DNA of 64,000 nucleotides from Hirundichthys speculiger. Lineage: Eukaryota > Chordata > Actinopteri > Beloniformes > Exocoetidae. The first letter of the stretch is position 1. Each line of letters begins with the position of its first letter. A program made the translations under genes and the position numbers. A model generated the notes under the pieces. The model was given only the letters and a program-made list of their open reading frames with translations. It was not told the origin of the DNA and did no database searches. The DNA lies in the NCBI GenBank assembly GCA_018398805.1, contig JAGFBZ010000560.1, positions 268,501 to 332,500 on the forward strand, written 5' to 3'. Below, one piece after another: positions 10,618-23,800 of this stretch.

Positions 10618-13600
10618 GTTACAATACAGTACTGTCCGTTCTAATTTAAACACGAGCCGTTCATCGTGAAGCTGCGCATTGACGACTTTAATATTGTTGT
10701 TGACACAATGGAACTAATACGGCAGTCCTATAATCCCCAAAAGGGAACAAGTCAGTGAGAAAAAAATAAATGGGGATTTAAAAAAATAAAGTGTATCAGA
10801 CAGACATGGTAGGACTTTCCAAAGATCTGAGAATGATTTGTGATGTTTGTAGCCTGGTAACAGCTGAGCTGATGACATCACATGCAACATAGTCCAGTAT
10901 CCAGGGACGGTCCTTCAGTGACGAGTACTACAGCCCCTCCTTACGATCCGTCTGCAGATCGTATAAAGATATAATGCAATCGGACAGGATCTAATGTACT
11001 CCCAAACAATGCAGTCTATATAAAATGTCATTTGATGTTTGTCAGGGTACTTTTAGTTTTGTATTTTATTCATTTCTCTTTACAGCAGTACGTCGGTTCA
11101 TAGGCCCCTTTTTTTTTTTTCTAAGACTGTCATGAAACGTTAAGTCTGTTTTGCCCCTGAACAGAAAAAGCGCTTTGTTTCATCAGTTTGGTTGGACATC
11201 AGGAAGCCATGAGTGCTTTCTGCTCCCTGCTTTGTTCTGCCGGCGTTGCCTTTACGGAAACCGACTAATACCAGTGTTTTCCACTGGGACCATGTTTGTG
11301 AGGGAGCTTCTTCCATCTGTGCAGACCCTCGGCACTCACCTTTGTTCATGGGAGATGCACATGCAGCATGAAAATATTGAGTTATTTCCTCTTAAAATCA
11401 ATGTATTGCAGAACTACGGCTTCGTTTCTGTGTGAAAAGATTATGGCAGTAATGTGAGGATGTTATTTTTGTTACTCTCTAAGAAAATGTGACCAAACAT
11501 TAAATGCACAGGCACTGAAAGGGGGGAAAATGTTTTTTGTTTTTTTTTTTTCTCAGAATCCACTTCTTGATGAAAAGCCAACGCACAAGAAGGAAAAGGA
11601 AATGAAGTATTAGTTGTTTATTCAGTGCACAGAAGCAATTGAATGCGACTCCCAGCAGGTGTCTGCAGGTGTAGATGAGGTTTGTTGGTGCATTCATTGC
11701 AACATGATGTCAGTGTCTCACATTACAACTTCCATCGTAACAAACTGGCCAGAAGTTTGTTAATGCGGATTTAAATTGGATTTGTATGTTTTTGACTGTT
11801 GAGATGATTAAGGATTCATCTCGTATGAATGAGTGTTCAACAAACACGCGTCTGAGTTTTGTGACAACGGTACTCACCCTCCAACAAAAACAATTATTGG
11901 CTCTCAGTACGTCAAACCGTTCAACTGCGTGAGACAAATCGTGTGATGTGGCTCAGTGATGTGAAGCAGATACTATTACAGGCCGGAGTCCCGTTTCTCT
12001 TGTAGCCAAAATTAGAAGGGTGGAGTGATGACAAAACAGCTTTTTTTTATGGAGATGTTCTGCATAGATTCATGCTCCGTTGCTAAGATTATGTAGGCTT
12101 AGGTCTGAGCCGGTGAACAGAGTTGGGAGTTTAGCTGAAACTTTAAAGAGCAAACGGAGGATGAGGCGTTGTAATTAAGGTCAACAGGGAGAGCAGGAGA
12201 AACGGTTGCAGTGAGGCGGTGTTTGGCTCTATAGAGGGGGTCATGTAATATTTTAGGGTTTTGTCTTAAACAGAATACCTCTGAGGTGTTATTTCTATGG
12301 AAAATGGTATCAGTTTACTGAAGCACCGCTTGAAAAGATCCAAGAAAAAGAGCAGGAAGGTCGGCAGTTGATGTGAGCAGCAAATTTGGTGAACAAAGGC
12401 TTGAATTAGAAGTCAGTGGAGTTGAAGGAGAGCAAATTGGATAGCTTAAATTAAGTAGTGCGGAGCGAAGTGAGCACAGAGAGAGAGAAGAAACGAAGCA
12501 TGAAGGTAATGTCTGGAGGAGGCTCGGTCATGCCGGTCTCCAACTTGGGTGCTTGAAACTCAGCTTTACTGCCGTTGTTGTCGTCTGCCTTTGTCTTCTC
12601 TCATCCATCTGAAGTCGTTCCTTCAGAGGTTTTCTGTGCTGTGTGCCGTACTCAGGCCGGCGCTGCTGTAATTGGTCATGATAGCAGAGATAATTTTTAC
12701 ACAGTCTGAGTGCTTTTCCAGTAATTGTCAACAATTCTCCTCAGACGAACTTGAGCCTGAGTGCACTCGCACCACTGTGCTTGTTTTCTCAACAGCGCAG
12801 TGGTGCAGCGAAGCTCCTGAAGGGTTGCCTGTTTAATACTGGAGTCATAGTGGACGCTGGGATTTCTGAGGGAGCTCAATTTAGCATTGCATTATGGGTA
12901 AAAGTGGATTTCTAAAGTAAGCTATCCCTAAATATGCCCTTGGGTACCCCGATGCAGCGTTGTTTCCACACTGCGCTTGTTCAGATCGACCCAGAGGGCT
13001 TGTAGTCGTCAGTGTGGTTCCCATGGGTCAGTGTGAACACAACAACGGCGCTCTGGTGAAACAGCCGCACTGGGAACAATCTGAGGCGAGGGTCGTCAGA
13101 AGCTTTGGACCTCTGGTCGACCCAACTACAGGGCTGCATGGCGCATGTTTGAACCGAGGAGGCTTATCGGTTATGAAAGAGCACGTAAACATGACAGAAG
13201 ACAAAAGAAAGTAACGGTAGCAGCTGAAGGATGAACGACGTCCAGCCGTGACGTTCAGCTCGTCTAGAGCGGTACAAACGAGTAACGTGAAGAAAAATGA
13301 CCAACTCTGGGTCAACAACGCGTAGTTGTTGTCTTCGTTGTGCTTTTCAGTTCTTTGTTTCAGGCCAGTTTTCAGGTAAACATGACGCTGACCAATGACA
13401 GCACTGGGCGTCGTCACATGACATGTGGTGCAGCATCTGGGCTACAGTGAAAACATGTGAACATTAACCAAACTTAAAGTGTGAAAAACCAGTGTTTGTG
13501 CATCCAACTGTTTAGAATTTTTTTTTTAAATTCTTTTTAAAAATGTTTCTGCAGTTACAGAGAGAGAAGATCCTGGTTAAAGGGCTGCACTTGGGGAAGA

Positions 13601-16600
13601 ATGTCCATTGAAGGCTTTGAAGTGTTTTTTTTTTTTTTTTTATACAGAGCTAGAAAATTACAGTTCAGAAAAAATGAAAGTTTTTCTTTCTTTTTAATGC
13701 CGTCAGTTCTCTGAAAGACTATCCAACATTGTCAGCCAGTTTTCACCTTAATCGTAACAGGACTCGGATCATAATGGCTTCATGCGAATGCTGAATGTTT
13801 TCTGCTAAAATAAGAGGATGGCGTCTTAAAATGGATATTCTTATCCTTGATTTTTACAAGGGATTTAAAATGCTTCTTTTAAAAACCTGTCGTTTGTCAG
13901 ATTGAAACCTGAAAGTTATTTTTAATCTCACTGTTTAAAAAATCTCTGCTTTTTGTAAACTTTTTGTAATCTAACTCCAAAAACCGTATGTTCTGCTTTG
14001 TTTCCGTACAGCAGACTAGTTTTACTACTGAAATGTTTACTCTGTAGTGAAATGAATTGACTTTGAACTAAATTGTGACCTCAATCAGAATCTAATCAAT
14101 GAAATTTCTAGTCGGAGCGTTTATGGAGTTGGGCGGTCCGTCCGTTCTCCTTTTCCTCCTCCAGTCTCAGCACTTCCTGCTTCTCATGTGTCGCTTCGTT
14201 TCTCAGCTCCTTTTCATTTTTTTCTCTCTTTCGATTTACGTCGCTCCTGCAATTTCCTATCTTCTTATTCCCTTCATCTCCGGTCCTCTTCCTCGACTCT
14301 TTTCCAGGTGTTGTGCTGAGTTGAACTGTGCAATAAAATATTGACACAGTGAATCTAAGAGCCGCTGACAGCTCATGATTAAGAATTATCAGAGGAAAAA
14401 CCTTTCGTGCTCTTTCCCCCACTGATCTAATCCAAGCAGGTAATAGGTTGTGAATACTTTGAATTAGTGCGTTAATATCCTCTCATGGTTCCTTCAAGTA
14501 TGATCATAAGGTAATGGTTAGAAGAGCGAGCTTTGGTCATTTGCTCAACATTTCCTGACGATCTGTATTTATTCATCAGGCCTCATTTCCTGCAGTCTTG
14601 TACGCTATAATTGCGAAGGGGGGGAAATAAAAGCTGTACGAAAAACAGTGATTAGTTTCTTCCTAGATGTGAAGTGTGTGCTGAATGCTCAGGGTTGTTT
14701 TAATTTGCAATATCAAAGAACATTTTAACTATTGAGGTTGTTGGCTGTGCAAATTAAAGTTCGGTGTTCTGCTCGCATGAAGACATGGGAGGTCCGTTTG
14801 TACAGCAGAATGTCAGATGTGAAATTAAATTATGTTCAAACATTAACCCGTTACGACCTGATGCTGCTCTCACACATGTTTGTTGTCTTTAATTCAGCCG
14901 ACGCTGTGGTTCAGGTTTAGATCTCTAATATTGCTACTGGGTGATAAAAGATGAGTCTTGTGCAGGGCTTAAAGTATTCAGGCGGAAATAAAAAGGAGAA
15001 CACACACCGAAACACGTTGTCTCTGAGTGGTCTTGAACGCAGGCGAGGCGAGCCGGTGGTTGTTTATCCCGCAATCAGAAGAATGGAGGCAAAATTCAAG
15101 TGGCGCCGGGCCTGGATGGAGGTAGGGGGCGGGGACGGAGAGCTGATTGGAGAGCTGGTACCAGAAGCTAAAGGAGCCTGGTACCTGATTTGATGTGTTG
15201 TGCTCCAAGAAGCTAGTCTATGCAACTGGCGGCAAAAAAAAAAAAAGCTCTTAACCGTCATGAAGGAGACGCCGGGCATTAAGCAGCTGTCCGCGGGCTC
15301 CGACACACTCCTGGGCCAAGCTCATACTTTTGAGTAATATGAGATGGTTCATTGTTGGCTCATCTGTGCAGTTGAAATGTCATGGGTTTGTAACAATAAT
15401 TTGCGATGGAAAAAAAAAAAAAGCAGATTTTTAAACTGGTCCATTTGGGTTCAGAGGCTCTAAAATCTTGATGAGTGAGCAGTTAATGCAGCAGACTGCA
15501 GGGAAAATGCATCATACCTTGATCATACCTGAACGTAAATGTCAGCGGGAGCTTGGCTCCAGCCAGTGTGGCCTCTTTGGACGTGCACGTACACATGCAC
15601 TCACAAAAAATGAACTGAAAATCTGCAGACACCACTGCAGGTTGTTTTGCTGTGAACCTGATTTGCATATTTGTTTTAAAAGGAAGTCCAGCATGTGCAT
15701 CTGTGTTTGTGCATTGTTCAGCATTATTTACTCCATTTTATTTATTTTATTTTAATTACTCAAAATGGGCCAGGGTTTTGCCACAGGCAAAAGAAAAAAA
15801 AAGTCAAGTATAACTGCACACACACACCTGACTCTTTGTCAGAGGTGACTGTGAAACACCAGTCGTGTTTTTAATGCTTCTAGCGGTTAATGGTTATGAG
15901 CTTCAGATCAAATCGCCCTCTAACTTGATGTTAGGAGACACAGGAAAAAACGTTTTGTATATGCCCAGACCATCCTTTATTTCCCCGTCACTCTTCATGT
16001 TCCTCAGAGCACCGTCTACTACTTAGGAAACGCCTGGTGTTGAAAGATCAAATAACAGACGCACACACCAGTTACCCCAGTCTCATGATTTCTGAAAATC
16101 CATGTGGACAAAGTCTGGTTTCAGAGAAAACTGCTTGCCTGACAGAAATGTGATCAGACGGTTTTTTTTGGGTTGTTTTTTTTCCTCCCCGTCTGTCACA
16201 GACGTGCTTTAAAAGGGGTTTTTAAAAAAAAAAAAAACTGAAAACTGAACGTTTACCTCACCACTTCCCCTTGCTCATCAGCTATTTTTTTTTATCACCA
16301 GGTGCGTCAGCACTCATCCATCTCTCTCTTTCTCTCTCTCTCACTTCTTCCACTCTTCTCAGGCATTTAGCAGTGTCTGCAAAGGGCTTAATAGAGTAAA
16401 AGCATGCAAGAGCAGAGGCAGATACAATGCAGAATAAAAATGGGGATAAAAAAACATTATTTTCTGATCTTGTCACAGATTTTGAAGCGTAGTTTTTGTT
16501 TGACCATTTATTTAGAGATCTAGGGATCCAGGTAACCCTGGAAAGCCCCAGAAGCCCGTCAGAGCAGTGAGATCTCATAACCGGGGAGATTGGGGGGGGG

Positions 16601-16846
16601 GTTCACATTTGTTTTCCAATTACTGGCATTGTTTGTGTTTTACTCAGTTATTTGTTTTTGAGGTTTAATTAACTGCGCTCAGTAGCAGATTGCTGCTGGC
16701 TCACGCTCTCTCTTTCCTGCTAAATAAGTGTTAAATTCAGCAGCAGGAAGCTGCTGCGTCTTCCACAGACTTTCTTTACCAAACAAACAGGTTCGTAGTG
16801 ACAAACCTTCAGAGTCACGACCCATTAGCCCGGCGCCGTGTGGTTC
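10618..16846. other. non-coding, no gene seen
   Basis: About 6.2 kb with no supportable exon. It contains A/T runs (for example 13625-13641 and 15410-15422), a CT-rich block near 14145-14300, a CT repeat at 16317-16342, and a 12-bp imperfect hairpin at 12769-12806. Several open frames exist on both strands but none has a recognisable domain. Confidence 0.5.
12769..12806. repeat. imperfect hairpin, 12-bp stem
   Basis: GCACCACTGTGC pairs with GCGCAGTGGTGC (11 of 12) across a 14-base loop. No wider precursor-like fold is obvious by eye and no function is assigned. Confidence 0.5.
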
Positions 16847-17254
16847 CACCTGAGAGCTGCTACCTGCATCTGTTTATGTAGTCATTTTATTCAGTCATTT
16901 ACATGCTCTCCTCTCTCTGTTCTCCATCCTATCTCTTTCCTGTCCTCCCTCTCTTTTTCTGTTTTTACCCGGCTGGTCTTCAGCAGGAAGGTCCCCCCAT
17001 ATGAGCCAGGTCCTGATCAAGGTTTCTTCCTCTTAAAATGGAGTTTTTTCTTGCCACTGTTTGGCTTAAAGGTTTTTTCTCCCTCTGTGGGAGTTTTTTA
17101 CTTGCCTTTATCCTTGATTTGGATTTAATATTATAATTTTAGTTAATGGTATTTGCTCGGGGGTCATGATCTGGGTCTCTGTAAAGCGCCTCTGGAGACA
17201 ATTGGCATTGTAACAGAGGCTATACAAATAAAATTTAATTGAATTGAATTGAAC
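16847..17254 (+). mobile_element. LINE 3' tail repeat (copy 1)
   Basis: It contains the fish LINE-tail phrases GGTTTCTTCCTCTTAAAATG, TTTTCTTGCCACTG, GGGTCTCTGTAAAGC and a terminal (TTGAA)n preceded by AATAAA. A second, inverted copy at 31703-31980 lies in an lrfn4 intron and lacks about 115 bp present here between CTCTCCT and CTTAAA. It is a non-coding 3' region only, with no reverse transcriptase frame. Confidence 0.75.
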
Positions 17255-19475
17255 TGTTTCCAAGTCCTGAGTGTTTTCACTTCTGTGCTTGGAAATGTTT
17301 TTATTACCCCCCCTTAGCTTCTATCTGTTCCTGCAACCATCGGTCTGCCTTCTTTACATCATTTGCTTTTTATGTGCACTTCTGTTGTCATCCCATTACA
17401 CACATGCTGTTTTTATAATTACCCAAAAACAGTTGACATGTCTGATGACTGACACTGAATTTTTGTGACATAGACTAAAGCTTCTTCAACTATGTTCATC
17501 ATGACTGAATAGTCTCCATATTTCACTCTAAACCACAACAAGATTTTAACACTGGCATTTTTTTAAACCCAGCTCAGGTCCAGAGTCTCTACTAAATTAA
17601 AATGTAGCACTAATCAGGCTTAAAATCACATAATCAACAAAATGCACTTATTTTCAGGCATCATTATTTTTGTCAACGTGTCACACAGATGGCTACTTTT
17701 ATGGTAATGAGTCGGTCTCTCTTCCATACATGTAGCTTTTATTATTTATATCAAGTCCAGAGAACAATATTCACTTTGGCAAAATTAAATAAAAACAGAG
17801 GAAACAAATTTAATGGGTAAAAGTCATCATTATAAATGTAATTGGCTCCGTTTCATAGGCATCTATATGAAAGTCTGGATTGGACTGCGTGTGCTTGCCA
17901 GTTTGTGTTGAGCAGTGTGCTTATTCAGTGTCTTTTTGAGCTTTAGTTTTCTGCCAAGTTAACATTTTAATGCGGCAGTCTTGGACTTTAATCTGAAATG
18001 AGAAGAAATCACACCTCATATTTTGCATCCTGATCTTAACATTCCACAGAAACTTTAGGAAAAACAGAAACACATGGTGCAACAAGTAACTATATTTATA
18101 TAAAAGTACTTTTTCCCGCCTCTTTGATAGAAGCTTTTTAAGAGTCTCTGTCCATTTACTCTTCAGTAATGAGTTTATATCGTCAGTGACGTGGATAATG
18201 ATTCTGAAATATTTAATATTCTTCTTCTCTGAAAACATTCATGGTTTGGAGTCGACTTTAACCCACCTGACGTAAAGGAGTCTAAAGTGACAAAAAAATA
18301 AACATGAAACTTTGATTTTCCCCCTTTACGTTTGTGCTATCTGACCATGCTACATTGCTGAAAATATTCGTACTGGCCTTCGGAGAAAAAGCCTTAAAAA
18401 TTTCACTCATTCCTCGACTTGGATGGACCACCGCTAGACTTAAATATTCTGATTATTTTTTTTTTTGTACAGCATGTCCAGAAAGCACTAAATATTTTTT
18501 TTTTAATACATTGATGGAGTTTGACTGGATTGCCCCTCACAAACATTCAGAAATGTGTGCACACATAAAGACAAACACACACACACACACATATCCAGTC
18601 CCTGTTCCATCAATGCATGCACACTTCTTCATCCGTTACCATTGTTTGTTCGTTTGGTCCATTATCTGACATGCAGTTTGATCCCGTCTCTCTGAAATGC
18701 ACACGCTCAGATGTTCCATCATGCACGCATCTCCTCCGCTTTGTAATCCATATTGACTCGGCTGCAATCCCAATACCTCTCCTTTAGTGATGTCCATGCT
18801 CCCCCGGTTTTTTTGTTCCAGCCACTATCGATTGATCGTGTCCAGTGGACCAGGCCGCGTATTTATATTCCCATAATCCAGCAGGCACAGCCAACCGAAA
18901 TCCTCATCTGGACGCAGGGCACGGACAAGTCGCATCCGTTGCATTTTGGAAAACGTTTCCGAATTGTTCCCGTCGGTGTTGAAGTCGAGAGCCTCAATAA
19001 CAAACCAGAGCTGTCCTCAGAAGACTTTCCAGCATCTTATCTGTGTTTGTACCGTCAGCAGTGGTGGTGGCGTTGATCCAGTTTAAGTCATGATGGTGGT
19101 GTGGGAGCACTGGTCCAGTTCTGTTAGTGTAAAGGCTTCACTGAGACTGAGCGCTGCCATGTTACCTTAGTTCTGATCCATGGACTTCCTCCATTTGAAT
19201 TCTCTCTCAGTAATTTTATGGCACTTACGTTCTGTTCCCACAGCTGTCCCTTTGTCTGTTTAGAGTTGTTTTTGCTACCAGTTTTTCTGTTTACTGAAAC
19301 AGCTCAGCCTCCAGTATTTAGAGCCGTTTAAAAACGCCTCCTCCCCGTTTCCCCTGAAGAAAACTTTTTTTTTATTTTTTGTGGTTCTTGCGGAGAAAAC
19401 TGTAGATCTGCAACTCTTTTAGTCCTTTTCTTCCTCTGAATTCATCTTAGTTATCTGAAATTACATCATCTTTGT
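17255..19475. other. non-coding region downstream of lrfn4
   Basis: About 2.2 kb 3' of the gene, between its candidate poly(A) signal and the LINE tail. It has a short (CA)n at about 18575-18591. No exon or named repeat is seen. Confidence 0.5.
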
Positions 19476-19481
19476 TTTATT
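19476..19481 (-). terminator. lrfn4: candidate poly(A) signal AATAAA for lrfn4
   Basis: On the minus strand AATAAA lies about 70 bases beyond the family-frame stop at 19553. It would give a very short 3' UTR. Mammalian LRFN transcripts have longer ones, so a more distal signal is possible. Confidence 0.3.
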
Positions 19482-19552
19482 CTCTAATTAGCATCTCTTT
19501 CTAGCTTTCGTCCCACAGAACCCATTTCTTCTTTCGTAATCTCCCATAACGA

Positions 19553-20868
19553 CTATACGACGCTTTCCTCCAGATTTTCCGTACTTCTTCCATCCTTCCC
19601 TTTCTCCCTACTCCTGTCTTTTACGTTCCCAACAGCAATGCCAGTGTTTGAGTTTGAGTTGGTGGTGTTATAGGCGTGGATGTATCCCCGTGGGAAGTCA
19701 CGAGCCCCAAAGCCCCCGCCGCCTTCGGCCCTCGTCGCTGGTCGTCGAGGAGGTGGTGCTCGTCGTCGAGGCGCACTGCACCAGCATCCCGTGGAGCGAC
19801 TGGCTCCGTCTCGTCCAGATCACGCTCAGCCGCTTGGCGTAGCTCACGGCACCGTAGCGCCTGGCGACGGTCGCCGCCGCGTCGGTCGCGAGCGCGACGG
19901 AGGAGCCCATGTCCAGCGAGTGCCGGCGTTTGCCGCCGGCGCCGCAGGCGGGGCTCAGAGGGGATACGGGACTCTGATAGGCCTGTGAGGAGTTCCATCT
20001 GTCCCTGCCTCTGGGCGTCACCGTCCAGTCCAGCAGCTCTGAGTCTCTCAGGGGCGCAGCCAGAGAGAAGCTGGCGCGGTTTGTCAGTTCCCGCTCCAGA
20101 CGGGGATTGGGACAGGCCCTGGAGCGCGACTGGCGGGGCAGGGTGGACGGCGGAGAAGGCGAGTAGTAGAGAGGAGTCCTGTCGCTTTCTAAGCTGCGTG
20201 GCAGCGCCTTCTCCAGCTTCCGCTGCCTCACCACCAAAGCCATCTCGCTCTCTGCCCCCGCCGCCGAGGAAACCACCCCTCCTGCCGACAGAAACTGCTC
20301 CAGGTTGACTTTAGGCTTTGGCCGGGGCTTCGGCGGCAGCTTCGGAGGCAGAGAGAAAGCAGCAGCATTGGCTGCATCTTTGTCGCCCTCCATGTCCTTC
20401 TCTTTTCCTTTTTTAGACGATACGCCATTGGGCAGGACCACCATCATCACGTCCCCAGAACCGTTTGATTGGTAGCACCCCCTGCCATTTTCCCCTTTAT
20501 CTCCTCCACCTGCTCCTCCACCCTGACAGCAGGCGCCGCCCCCTGCCTCGGTGTTGCCATTATGGCATATGATGTGGTTGCCGTGATTGCAAACACGATG
20601 GCGGACCATGAGGGCAACCGTGAACACGAGCAGGGTGACCACGACGATGCCGCCGACTAGTATGGTGAGCGTTCCGCCCAAGAAGTGGGCCTGGAGAGAG
20701 CGGCATGCTGGGTAAACATCCTTGGTGGAGAACGTCGTGCAGCCCAGGACTTTGGTTGCCGCCAGTGACGTGATGGTGTCGTCAAAGATGGCCAGCACGC
20801 ACAGGTTGTAGTCCACCCCGGAAACCAGGTTCTTCAGCAGGAAACGGTCGCTGGTCGATGGCAGGATT
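19553..20868 (-). CDS. lrfn4: lrfn4 exon 6: FN3 end, membrane helix, cytoplasmic tail
   Basis: The acceptor CCTCCAG precedes 20868 and the phase-2 junction completes the Arg after TLVY. The exon opens with [17 protein letters not shown] and [10 protein letters not shown] (last FN3 strands). A membrane span follows at 20607-20678 ([20 protein letters not shown]), then MVRHRV. The tail is rich in Pro, Ser and Arg, and includes [12 protein letters not shown] and the family motif [19 protein letters not shown]. As written, the frame stops at 19698-19700 after RRRRGLWGS. One base fewer in the G5 run at 19713-19717 restores a frame that runs to TAG at 19553-19555 and ends NLEESVV, the PDZ ligand typical of LRFN4. 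The given sequence therefore lacks the ligand in its literal frame. Confidence 0.9.
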
Positions 20869-23800
20869 CTGGAGGCGGATTCGAAAACGGAAGTTTGTTA
20901 GAAACACAACGTGAAGAAGTTTTACTCTGAATTCTACAACATATGAAAATGAGAAGCAGAGGAAATGAGCTATTAATGAAGAGCAGACCAACGAGACATG
21001 ACAAGAGAGTTGCAGTTCAGAGGCTCGAGTTGCAGTTAAGTTGAAGAAAAACGAAGACTTTCGCATGTTTTTGATTGCGGGTGATGTCATGAGTCTGTAA
21101 TAAGCACCAGTGTGGGATATCTAAGAGAAGTGTTTCAAATGTGTTCATTTTAAGTGTTTGTGCAGCTGTTAAAATTAACATGTGGGGGAGAGGTGAGCTA
21201 AATAGAGACAGGAGGTGGTGGTTTGGGGGGGGGGGCAAGAAAGGTGGTAATGAGAACAGGAAGTACTTGCTTTACATAATTTGCGTTCTGAGCGGTTTAG
21301 TTAGTGAATGCGTTCACGGTTGTTTGTATTCATGGTGGATTAAGTGTTTTTGTTTCCCGGCGAGTGTGACATCCGAGGGTGAAGGGTGTGTGTGTGCGTG
21401 GGCGACCGAAGCCCACCTCCAGTGTATGTTGCTGATGGCTATGCCGTTGCCCTCTGCTGTTTCAAGCCTCTTGTGTGGGGGAAAGCGTGTGCATGCTTTT
21501 GGCAGTTTTTTTTTTTTTTTTTAACTTCTCCTCCTCTGCACTTTTATCCACTTCCCTCTCTCTCTCCCTTTTCACACCGTATCACAGCTTATTTGTGTCA
21601 TGTTTCAAACCGTCTTGGCTCCTCTTCGATTTAAGCTGCATCTCATGAATTCCAGGGAGCTTCTTCCCATTTTTAATGCAGCCAAAATAAAGATGTATAG
21701 AAAATAAGAGGGCAGCAGCAGATCACTCTTGGGTTGTTCTTCTGTTTCTGTCACTGTGGCGTAATCAAGATATACAAATGGTTGCTGACTGTGACCCAGA
21801 AGATCGTCAGCGTTTGTCCTTCTGAAGCTCAGTATGATTGTTTTTCTTTACAATGATTTGGAAAACTCTGACATTTCAGGTTTCCTCGTAACCTGACCAC
21901 ACGTATGGATCCTCCTCATTAAAATCCTTCGTCAGCGGCGGTCGGGTTGCCATGGACGTCTTTATACCACCGCCGCAAATTTGCCAGTCGACTCAAACTG
22001 TGTTGGAGCAACTTTTAAAAGCCAGGTGCATGTTACCATGGCAAAAGCTCATTATGCCCAACGGTGCTCTCACCAACTGTTAACTGCTATGGCTTCACTT
22101 CCGAGAATTATTGCCCATCTTTCTCTTTTGAGGAGCGAACAATGACAAGTTTTTGGATCACGGCAGAAATATAAAAGGTAAGGACGAACATTTGTGGAAC
22201 TAATGAAACCCGTCTGTCACACCACTGACACCAAACCGACCTGTACGGGTTTAGATCTTTCACTATGATACCTGAAACACCAAGAATCAAGCTTCATTAC
22301 ATCTTCAGTAAAGAGGACATTTTCTGATCTACTGCCGGACCACTACACTAATATCCAATGAGATGGGAATAAGTACTCAGTGGCTCTTGGGTAATCAGTC
22401 ACATCATGGGATTTTGAGCATCTCCCGTAAAGCCCAGCGGTAACAACGGTGGGATCTCGATCAGATGTCCAGCATGAAATATAGAACAGGTAGCACTCTC
22501 CAGCGTTTCCCACAGGTTCATTTAGTTGTGGCGGCCCACCACAAATAAATTTTTCGGCTTCTGACTCGCCCTCGCCTCCAGACTGTTTACTTTGTCAATA
22601 TTGCGCGTCCTTTCAATTCTGGCGCAGTGGGTGGCGGTATGCATTGTGACGGCGCCTTGACATTTATAAGTCGTAGAAGAACTTGTGGTGGGGCTATGAA
22701 TCAAGAAGACGCAGAAGAAGTTGTGGTGGAAGAGGTGTGATTCAAGCGACGGAGATACGGTCTATGCGAAGGTAAGACGTAAAATAAGCCCAAAGGTGGT
22801 CCAAAATATTAACTTATCATGTTATACCAGCCCATGTCTGCATCAAATCTAGATGCTCAACCTCTGCAGAGACAGTAGTGACGAAATGTCTACCTGTACT
22901 ATATACTTGTATATAGGGCTGCAACGATTCGTTGACGTTGTGGACAAAAATCGATAATGAAAATTGTCCACAATGAATTCCATTGTCAAAATTGTGTTCA
23001 GACATGTTTTTCCAGTGGAGTGAGGCATCTCACTTCAGTACAATCTCTGCCGAGAGTCTCGCATGCACGATAGTGCGTAGACAAAAACAGCGGCGTCCTG
23101 TACAGCAGCTGCACGTGACAAAACTTCAAAGGTTTGGGGGCGTCTTAGCCTCGATACGGATTACTTGCAAGATTTGCAAAGCAGACCTGGCTCTTCACAG
23201 GAGCGTGTCGGTAATGCACGAGCATTTAAAGAGAAAGCACCTCGGACAATTGACGTTTTTATTGAATTTTTTTTTTTATGTAACACATTTGTCTGCCCCC
23301 TTCCCCCTCCCCCGGACCACACCACCACAAATGGATCCTTGACCTGTGGGAATCCCTGCTCTCAATGCTTTTATGGTGCTACCTCTGTTTGAGTAAAAAG
23401 CCTTTGCTCATATTAGAAGATGATGATGATGATGATAAAAAGCCCTGAGAATTAGCTCGGTGCTGTCAGCGAAGCCACAGTCTGAACGTGTCTGTGTTTA
23501 ATTGATGAGGCCTGCGAGACTTGACCAGCACTGTGGGAAGTGATGTCCTCGGATGGAAAAGGTTACATTTCAATCTGTTTCTTCTCACCTTGATTCATAT
23601 CGACTGTTCAATTATTTTCCTCCAAGTGTTTTCGATTAGCTTCTTTTTTGCTTTATTGAATGCGGGGGGGCAGGGAGGGAAATGCAACTACAAAATCAGA
23701 TGTTCAGTTCATCCTTTTCTGTTTTATGATGTTTTCTTCTTTATGAAGGATTAAGATAAAACTGAAACTTGTTTGAAACGTGTGACATAATAAAACGGTG

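Noticed and set aside
19698..19717. Programmed ribosomal frameshifting to reach the ESVV end
   Set aside because: No slippery heptamer or antizyme-like stop context is visible. A one-base length error or polymorphism in G5 is simpler, and a second break of the same kind occurs at 33198.
19676..20308. 210-codon plus-strand open frame
   Set aside because: It lies opposite lrfn4 exon 6. Its Arg/Ser/Pro-rich product is the mirror of GC-rich sense codons; no domain.
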